64,000 bases of DNA. Source: Lelliottia sp. JS-SCA-14 (GTDB lineage: Bacteria > Pseudomonadota > Gammaproteobacteria > Enterobacterales > Enterobacteriaceae). The stretch lies in contig NZ_CP141606.1 in assembly GCF_035593345.1 (NCBI RefSeq), forward strand, positions 1,488,001 through 1,552,000, read 5' to 3'. The notes below the pieces were generated by a model that worked only from the letters and a program-made list of their open reading frames with translations, made no database searches and was not told the origin of the DNA. Each line of letters begins with the position of its first letter. The stretch's first letter is position 1. A program made the position numbers and the translations under genes. Of the stretch, positions 59,020 to 64,000 are shown one piece after another.

Positions 59020-59109
59020 ATGAGCGGTGTGGAATGGACGATCCTGTTCCTGCAACTCATGGTTGCGATTATGCAACTGTTGGATGCGTATCTTAAACTA
59101 AGAGCCTGA
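59020..59109 (+). CDS. TisB-like small hydrophobic peptide (probable type I toxin)
   Basis: A 29-codon ORF from ATG 59020 to TGA 59107-59109. It starts MSGVEWTILFLQLMV and continues AIMQLLDAYLKLRA. E. coli TisB is also 29 aa; compared from memory, 15 of 29 positions are identical, including the run QLLDA-x-LK. TisB is an SOS-induced inner-membrane peptide that lowers the proton-motive force and favours persistence. One amphipathic helix with D/K spaced on one side is expected. No strong ribosome-binding site is seen, as is true of other toxins of this class that need a standby site. The setting (divergent IstR-like RNA, LexA-like box, own terminator) supports the call. It is not at the E. coli tisB locus. 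Confidence 0.72.
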   Translation: MSGVEWTILFLQLMVAIMQLLDAYLKLRA

Positions 59110-59126
59110 TGCATTCAGTCGCAGCA

Positions 59127-59152
59127 AAAAGGGGGATAATTATCCCCCTTTT
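59127..59152. terminator. Bidirectional terminator between the small ORF and ybhC
   Basis: GGGGGATAATTATCCCCC (59131-59148) is a perfect palindrome flanked by A-runs and T-runs. It can end both the TisB-like transcript and the convergent ybhC mRNA. Confidence 0.88.
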
Positions 59153-59161
59153 GCTTATCTC

Positions 59162-60445
59162 TTACTGCTTCGGCTCAGCAACCACTTTGCTACCCAGACC
59201 GCGGTTGTTGTATTCCCACATGCGGTTGAAGTTCGCGTCGTTCAGATTGCGCTGCACGTTGCCTTTATCATCCATCGCCCCGGTGTTACCAGAGTACGGA
59301 CGTTTGGAGATCGCCGCGTCGGCCCATGGTTTAGCCATGGTGAAGCCTTCGTTGATCACGCTGTCGCGGATCACGACCTGACCGTTGGTGGCAGAGTCGA
59401 TATCCAGCGAACGGCCCAGCTGTGCCACGCCGTCACCGGATGCGGTAAAGCGGCTGTTCACGGCCAGGAAGCCGTAGAACATGTTGGACAGGGTTGCCGG
59501 CGCAAACACGTAACCTTCCTGCTGCGTGCGGGAGTTCACCACGCGGAACTCAGTGTTATCAAACACCACCGCGCCACGACCGGAGACGATATCCACATCA
59601 CCTTCGATATAGCTGTTGGTGACCTGAGTACGGGTCAGACGGTTATTCTGCAGGGCATTCTGCACGCCGCTGTTGGTCACGAAGAAGGTGTTCTGGCGAC
59701 CGAGAATGTTCACGTTGTTAATCTGCACTTTGTCGCCGTCAGTACGCAGGGCAACCGCCTGATGGTTACCCGCATCCACGCTGTCACCCAGGGTGTTCTG
59801 GATGGTCAGGTTCTGCAGCTGCAGGCCGTTGTTCTGCGACCAGAATACTGCCGAACACATCATGCCGACCGTCGCGGTCTGCTTGCTCTGGCAATTGTCG
59901 AACATGTACCATGCCGGTTTGCCTGGCATATATTTCCCGGCCGGGTTCACCAGGTGACGCCAGGTATTACGGTCGATTTCAGAGTCGATCGCCAGACCAA
60001 TTTTCACGTCGATCGCTTTTTCACCGGTACCGTAAAGGGTGATGCTGCCCGGTGCGGCAGGAACGTAGACCGTCCCTTCATACTCGCCTGGCAGGATTGC
60101 GATGTACTGGCGCGATGCGCTGTGCTTAGTAATCGCAGCGTCAACGGCAGCCTGAATGCTGGTGTGCGTCACGCCTTGGGTGCCTGCCGGGCCAACCACG
60201 AAGTTAGGCTGCGCAGGGATACTAATAGAAGACGGTGTCCACGGAGCCGCGTTTGGGTCCATGGCAGAGTAATAATGTGCCGCGGTGAAGTTCTTCGCTT
60301 CACCGGCAGACAAAATTGGGCGAGAGCCGGTGCCTGGCGCAGTCTGCTCGGATGGCAGCTGGTCAGGTGGAGTTGAGCTGCACGCGGACAATGTCACGCC
60401 AAAGGCGAGTGCCAACGCCAGACGAGAAATCCTGGAAATGTTCAA
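59162..60445 (-). CDS. ybhC: YbhC, outer-membrane lipoprotein of the pectinesterase family
   Basis: YbhC is a right-handed beta-helix lipoprotein of the carbohydrate esterase 8 family; the E. coli protein has been reported as an acyl-CoA thioesterase and its natural substrate is unclear. It has 427 aa, as in E. coli. The lipobox is VTLSACSS near residue 21. The family blocks GVTHTSIQAAVDAAI, SYIEGDVDIVSGRGAVVFDN and LGRSLD are present, with Asp residues at the esterase site. Its stop lies 10 nt beyond a bidirectional terminator. Confidence 0.93.
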   Translation of the reverse strand: MNISRISRLALALAFGVTLSACSSTPPDQLPSEQTAPGTGSRPILSAGEAKNFTAAHYYSAMDPNAAPWTPSSISIPAQPNFVVGPAGTQGVTHTSIQAAVDAAITKHSASRQYIAILPGEYEGTVYVPAAPGSITLYGTGEKAIDVKIGLAIDSEIDRNTWRHLVNPAGKYMPGKPAWYMFDNCQSKQTATVGMMCSAVFWSQNNGLQLQNLTIQNTLGDSVDAGNHQAVALRTDGDKVQINNVNILGRQNTFFVTNSGVQNALQNNRLTRTQVTNSYIEGDVDIVSGRGAVVFDNTEFRVVNSRTQQEGYVFAPATLSNMFYGFLAVNSRFTASGDGVAQLGRSLDIDSATNGQVVIRDSVINEGFTMAKPWADAAISKRPYSGNTGAMDDKGNVQRNLNDANFNRMWEYNNRGLGSKVVAEPKQ

Positions 60446-60609
60446 GGGAAAGCTCCTTGCTTCACGAGTCTTAACGGGATGATCGAAATAGCCTGCTTTT
60501 TTATACTAAGTTGAGCGAAACGGGAAGATGAAAAGCTAAAAAGTTGCATATTTCACCCGCGCCCGGCGGGGAAGTCGTCACAAATAAATAACAATTTCCG
60601 TAAAGCGGG

Positions 60610-60648
60610 TTGACACAGGCAAACGAATGAAAATAAATGTCTATACAA
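60610..60648 (+). promoter_or_regulatory. hutIGC promoter with HutC operator
   Basis: A consensus -35 TTGACA lies at 60610-60615, with an A/T-rich -10 region near 60633-60639. The operator TGTCTATACAA (60638-60648) overlaps it and recurs exactly upstream of hutU. An ATG at 60637 is inside this operator and was therefore not taken as the hutI start. Confidence 0.7.
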
Positions 60649-60669
60649 CCCATGACAAGCGGAACTCCT

Positions 60670-61893
60670 ATGCAGCAGCTTCATCCCGACGATGTCCTTT
60701 GGCGTAACGCACGGCTGGCGACCATGAACCCTGAGGAGCCAGCACCTTACGGGCTGCGCGAAAAGGTGGCGTTGATTGTGCGCGGCGAGACGATTGTAGC
60801 GATCGTCCCTGAATTGGAGCTCCCGGCGACGCATGCGCATCAGGTCGATCTCGAGGGGCGTCTGGTCACGCCGGGCCTGATTGATTGCCACACCCATCTG
60901 GTGTTTGGCGGCGACCGCGCGGCGGAGTGGGAGCAGCGCCTGAACGGCGTCTCCTATCAAACCATTAGCGCCCAGGGCGGCGGGATCAATTCCACTGTTT
61001 CCGCCACGCGTGAAAGCGAGTCGCAAACGCTGCTGAAACGAGCGGAACAGCGCCTGCATCGCCTGATGCAGGAGGGCGTGACGACGCTGGAGATTAAATC
61101 GGGTTACGGACTCAACGCGCAGAGCGAAGAGAAAATGCTGCGCGTCGCGCAAACGCTCGCGCAAAACCATCCGGTGGAGATCAGCCCGACGCTGCTCGCC
61201 GCCCACGCCGTGCCGAAAGAGTATCGTCAGGATCCGGATGCGTACATCACACTGGTCTGCGAGCAGATCATGCCGATTCTCTGGCGCGAAGGGCTGTTTG
61301 AAGCAGTGGACGTGTTCTGCGAAAACGTCGGCTTTACGCCTTTACAAACCGAGCGGGTATTTCAGGCCGCCGCTGCGCTCGGCATTCCCGTTAAAGGCCA
61401 CGTTGAGCAGCTGTCTAATCTGGGCGGTGCGGCATTAGTCAGCCGCTATCACGGCTGGTCTGCCGATCATATTGAGTATCTCGATGATGCAGGCGTGAGT
61501 GCGATGGCACACAGCGGCACGGTGGCGGTATTGCTGCCCGGCGCGTACTACTTCTTACAGGAACGCCAGCGTCCGCCGATAGAACAGCTGCGAAAGCAGG
61601 GCGTGCCGATGGCCGTCGCGACGGATTACAACCCGGGCACCAGCCCGTTTGCCAGCCTGCATCTGGCGATGAACATGGCCTGCGTGCAGTTTGGTCTCAC
61701 GCCGGAGGAGGCGTGGGCGGGCGTGACGCGCCACGCTGCACAGGCGCTGGGGCGCGGGGCTACCCACGGTCAGTTAAAGGAAGGTTTCGTCGCCGATTTC
61801 ATTGTCTGGGACGCCGAACGTCCGGTGGAAATGGTGTATGAGCCGGGGCGTAATCCGCTGTATCAGCGCATATTCCGAGGGAAAGTCTCATGA
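60670..61893 (+). CDS. hutI: Imidazolonepropionase
   Basis: HutI opens imidazolonepropionate to formimino-glutamate, the third step of histidine breakdown. The 407-aa form from ATG 60670 ([20 protein letters not shown]) matches the family; in-frame ATGs at 60637 and 60652 are less likely because the first lies in the operator and neither has a good ribosome-binding site. Amidohydrolase metal ligands lie in [20 protein letters not shown]; the later His in [10 protein letters not shown] and the Asp in [11 protein letters not shown] are present. It overlaps hutG by 4 nt. Confidence 0.95.
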   Translation: MQQLHPDDVLWRNARLATMNPEEPAPYGLREKVALIVRGETIVAIVPELELPATHAHQVDLEGRLVTPGLIDCHTHLVFGGDRAAEWEQRLNGVSYQTISAQGGGINSTVSATRESESQTLLKRAEQRLHRLMQEGVTTLEIKSGYGLNAQSEEKMLRVAQTLAQNHPVEISPTLLAAHAVPKEYRQDPDAYITLVCEQIMPILWREGLFEAVDVFCENVGFTPLQTERVFQAAAALGIPVKGHVEQLSNLGGAALVSRYHGWSADHIEYLDDAGVSAMAHSGTVAVLLPGAYYFLQERQRPPIEQLRKQGVPMAVATDYNPGTSPFASLHLAMNMACVQFGLTPEEAWAGVTRHAAQALGRGATHGQLKEGFVADFIVWDAERPVEMVYEPGRNPLYQRIFRGKVS

Positions 61894-62828
61894 AACTCTG
61901 GCGGCCCACTTCGCCTGACATCTGGCAAGGGCGTGACGACAGCGCTGAGGCCCGCAACGCGCTGCGCCTCTACCAGACCCTTGCTCAGACCGGACATTTT
62001 GCCCCCAAACATTCAGGCATTGCGCTGATAGGATTCGAATGCGATGCCGGTGTGAAACGCAACCACGGCAGGACCGGCGCGGCACAAGCCCCGGATGTGC
62101 TGCGCAAAGCGCTGGCCAATATGGCAAGCCACAGCGGGCACGACAATATTACCGATATGGGCACCATCACCGTTCAAGGCGACCAGCTCGAAGCTGCCCA
62201 GCGCGCGCTAAGCGACGCGGTGCAAGCCTGCCAGCAGTCGGGCATGCGCACCCTGGTGTTCGGCGGCGGGCACGAAACGGCCTGGGCGCACGGTCGCGGG
62301 GTACTGGATGCCTTTTCGCAGGAGCGGGTGTTAATCATCAATCTCGACGCGCACCTCGATCTGCGCAAGGCCGAACACGCCACGTCGGGCACGCCGTTCC
62401 GCCAGCTGGCGCGGTACTGCGAAGAGCAAAACCGTGAATTTCAGTACGCCTGTTTTGGCGTCAGCCGGGCGGCGAATACCCAGGCGCTGTGGGATGAGGC
62501 GGCTCGTCTGCACGTCACCCTGGTGGAAGATCTCGATTTTCGCCGCGAGGCGTTACCCGCGCTGGAAAAGGTGCTGGCGCAGGCCGATCGCGTCTACCTG
62601 ACTATCGATCTCGACGTCCTGCCTGCGGGAGAAATGCCGGCCGTTTCCGCCCCGGCGGCACTCGGCGTTCCGGCCCTGGAGCTGCTGCCGGTCATCGGTG
62701 AAATCTGCCGCAGCGGAAAACTTCAGGCGGTCGATTTAGTCGAATTTAACCCAACCTACGATCGCGACGGACAGGGCGCACGGCTTGCCGCGCGTCTGGC
62801 CTGGCAAATTGCTCACTGGTGGGCATAA
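61890..62828 (+). CDS. hutG: Formimidoylglutamase
   Basis: HutG splits formiminoglutamate to glutamate and formamide, ending the pathway. It is a 312-aa ureohydrolase with a two-manganese site. Ligand motifs are [25 protein letters not shown] and [15 protein letters not shown]. The ATG at 61890 overlaps the hutI stop (ATGA). hutC follows after 17 nt. Confidence 0.95.
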   Translation: MKLWRPTSPDIWQGRDDSAEARNALRLYQTLAQTGHFAPKHSGIALIGFECDAGVKRNHGRTGAAQAPDVLRKALANMASHSGHDNITDMGTITVQGDQLEAAQRALSDAVQACQQSGMRTLVFGGGHETAWAHGRGVLDAFSQERVLIINLDAHLDLRKAEHATSGTPFRQLARYCEEQNREFQYACFGVSRAANTQALWDEAARLHVTLVEDLDFRREALPALEKVLAQADRVYLTIDLDVLPAGEMPAVSAPAALGVPALELLPVIGEICRSGKLQAVDLVEFNPTYDRDGQGARLAARLAWQIAHWWA

Positions 62829-62845
62829 AAATTTAAGGAGTTACG

Positions 62846-63580
62846 ATGTTTTCACGCTCACCGAATCCGCCCACCGGCGCACCCGCACCTTTCTATGAAA
62901 AGGTGAAACAGGCCATCAGCGAGAAGATCGCCACCGGCGTCTGGCAGCCCCACGATCGCATTCCTTCCGAGGCCGAGCTGGTGGCGCAGTTTGGCTTTAG
63001 CCGCATGACCATCAACCGCGCCCTGCGCGAACTCACGGACGAGGGTCTGCTGGTGCGTTTGCAGGGCGTCGGGACCTTTGTTGCCGAGCCGAAAGGGCAG
63101 TCGGCGCTGTTTGAAATTCGCAGCATCGCCGACGAGATCGCCGCGCGCAATCATCAGCACCACTGCGAAGTGCTGGTGCTGGAGGAGACCCAGGCCAGCG
63201 CCGAGCAGGCGGTGGAGCTGAATGTCAAAGAGGGGGCACGGATTTTCCACTCGGTGATGGTGCACTTTGAGAACGACATTCCGGTGCAAATTGAAGATCG
63301 CTGCGTCAACGCCGACCGGGTGCCCGACTATCTACAGCAGGATTACACCCAGACCACGCCCCATGCCTGGCTATCGCAGGTCGCGCCGCTGACGGAGGGG
63401 GAGCATATCGTCGAAGCGGTGCGCGCCACGCCGCAGGAGTGCGAGCTGCTGCGCATTAAAGAGCACGACCCGTGCCTGCTGATCCGCCGCCGCACCTGGT
63501 CTTCCGGGCAGATTGTGTCGCACGCCAGACTGTTATTCCCCGGCAGCCGATACCGCCTGCAAGGCCACTTTATGTCATAA
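62846..63580 (+). CDS. hutC: HutC, histidine utilisation repressor
   Basis: HutC is a GntR/HutC-family repressor that is released from hut operators by urocanate. It has 244 aa. The winged helix-turn-helix (residues about 16-80) shows IPSEAELVAQFGFSRMTINR and LQGVGTFV. The UTRA effector domain makes up the rest. AAGGAG lies before the ATG at 62846. As the last gene of hutIGC, with an operator at its own promoter, it should control its own level. Confidence 0.94.
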   Translation: MFSRSPNPPTGAPAPFYEKVKQAISEKIATGVWQPHDRIPSEAELVAQFGFSRMTINRALRELTDEGLLVRLQGVGTFVAEPKGQSALFEIRSIADEIAARNHQHHCEVLVLEETQASAEQAVELNVKEGARIFHSVMVHFENDIPVQIEDRCVNADRVPDYLQQDYTQTTPHAWLSQVAPLTEGEHIVEAVRATPQECELLRIKEHDPCLLIRRRTWSSGQIVSHARLLFPGSRYRLQGHFMS

Positions 63581-63652
63581 GTTTTGAAAGCGTGATAGCT
63601 AACACAATATAACAAAATTGTATCTTTATTGTTAAATTCGACCTTGTGCGGG

Positions 63653-63665
63653 GTTGTCTATACAA
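63653..63665. promoter_or_regulatory. HutC operator upstream of hutU
   Basis: TTGTCTATACAAG contains the same TGTCTATACAA as the hutI operator. It lies 43 bp before hutU. Further upstream an ACAAT...ATTGT inverted repeat (63603-63620) may be another control site. Confidence 0.75.
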
Positions 63666-63707
63666 GTATATCTGTTTGTATATTCCATCCCGTATGAGGA
63701 CCACACA

Positions 63708-64000
63708 ATGTCGTCAGGTAAATACCGTCAGCAGGATGTTCGCGCCCCGCGCGGCACCACGCTCACCGCCAAAAGCTGGCTCACCGAAGCGCCGCTGCGC
63801 ATGTTGATGAACAACCTCGATCCCGAAGTCGCCGAAAACCCGCACGAGCTGGTGGTGTATGGCGGCATCGGTCGCGCAGCGCGTAACTGGGAATGCTACG
63901 ACGCCATTGTGGAAGCGCTCACTAATCTCGAAATCGACGAAACCCTGCTGGTGCAATCCGGTAAACCGGTCGGGGTGTTCAAAACCCATAAAAATGCGCC
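63708..64000 (+). CDS. hutU: Urocanate hydratase (3' end beyond window)
   Basis: HutU converts urocanate to imidazolonepropionate with bound NAD. Only the first 97 codons are visible. The frame starts [20 protein letters not shown] and shows [20 protein letters not shown] and [17 protein letters not shown], which are diagnostic of the family. GAGGA lies 8 nt before the ATG. hutH would be expected next. It is incomplete because the window ends. Confidence 0.95.
   Translation, partial: MSSGKYRQQDVRAPRGTTLTAKSWLTEAPLRMLMNNLDPEVAENPHELVVYGGIGRAARNWECYDAIVEALTNLEIDETLLVQSGKPVGVFKTHKNA

Noticed and set aside
59109..59381. 90-codon frame after the TisB-like ORF
   Set aside because: It runs through the terminator and antisense to ybhC; no support.
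60637..60669. Earlier hutI start codons (60637, 60652)
   Set aside because: The first lies in the HutC operator and -10 region, and the family N terminus begins at 60670.

Overview
This 64 kb window is chromosomal DNA of an enterobacterium, most likely from the Enterobacter/Lelliottia/Leclercia group. Nearly every core gene matches its E. coli counterpart in length and conserved motifs. The window also carries loci that E. coli K-12 lacks: hut, pcp with DUF969/DUF979, and a small polysaccharide-lyase cluster. ERIC and REP/BIME repeats occur, as expected for Enterobacteriaceae. The species cannot be fixed from the sequence alone. There is no phage, transposase, integrase, rRNA operon or CRISPR array.

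Layout. 1-4.4 kb: kdpFABC potassium pump on the minus strand. 4.7-12.9 kb: ybfA, phrB, ybgI, the 5-oxoprolinase genes pxpBCA, two membrane proteins (DUF969, DUF979), pyroglutamyl peptidase pcp, and nei. 13.1-25 kb: TCA block gltA (minus), sdhCDAB-sucABCD (plus). 25-30.6 kb: accessory cluster with heparinase II/III-like lyase, periplasmic alginate-lyase-family enzyme, MFS transporter and a divergent KdgM-type porin, where E. coli has mngRAB. 31.4-40.4 kb: cydABX-ybgE, ybgC-tolQRAB-pal-cpoB. 40.6-41.2 kb: tRNA operon with four Lys and one Val genes. 41.3-46.8 kb: nadA-pnuC, zitB, ybgS, aroG, gpmA. 47-51.3 kb: galETKM. 51.5-56.8 kb: modF, modE, acrZ, modABC. 56.8-60.4 kb: ybhA, pgl, a short intergenic toxin/sRNA locus, ybhC. 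60.6-64 kb: histidine utilisation genes hutIGC and the start of hutU.

How the genes work together. The sdh-suc operon with gltA makes most of the TCA cycle and feeds electrons to the quinol pool used by cytochrome bd. The pxp/DUF969/DUF979/pcp cluster looks like a route that frees, imports and opens 5-oxoproline. The 25-30.6 kb cluster has one protein for each compartment of a uronate-oligosaccharide uptake pathway: porin, periplasmic lyase, inner-membrane carrier, cytosolic lyase. Several operons carry recognisable operators: KdpE, FNR, NadR, TyrR, Fur, GalR/CRP, ModE, HutC.

The most notable find is between pgl and ybhC. A 29-codon ORF (59020-59109) closely resembles the SOS-induced membrane toxin TisB. 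A divergent RNA unit with its own promoter and terminator (about 58764-58836, minus) resembles the antitoxin IstR-1, and a LexA-like box lies next to the ORF. A second find is a full-length ERIC element (about 34259-34385) inserted at the 5' end of ybgE. It now appears to supply the ybgE start codon and ribosome-binding site.
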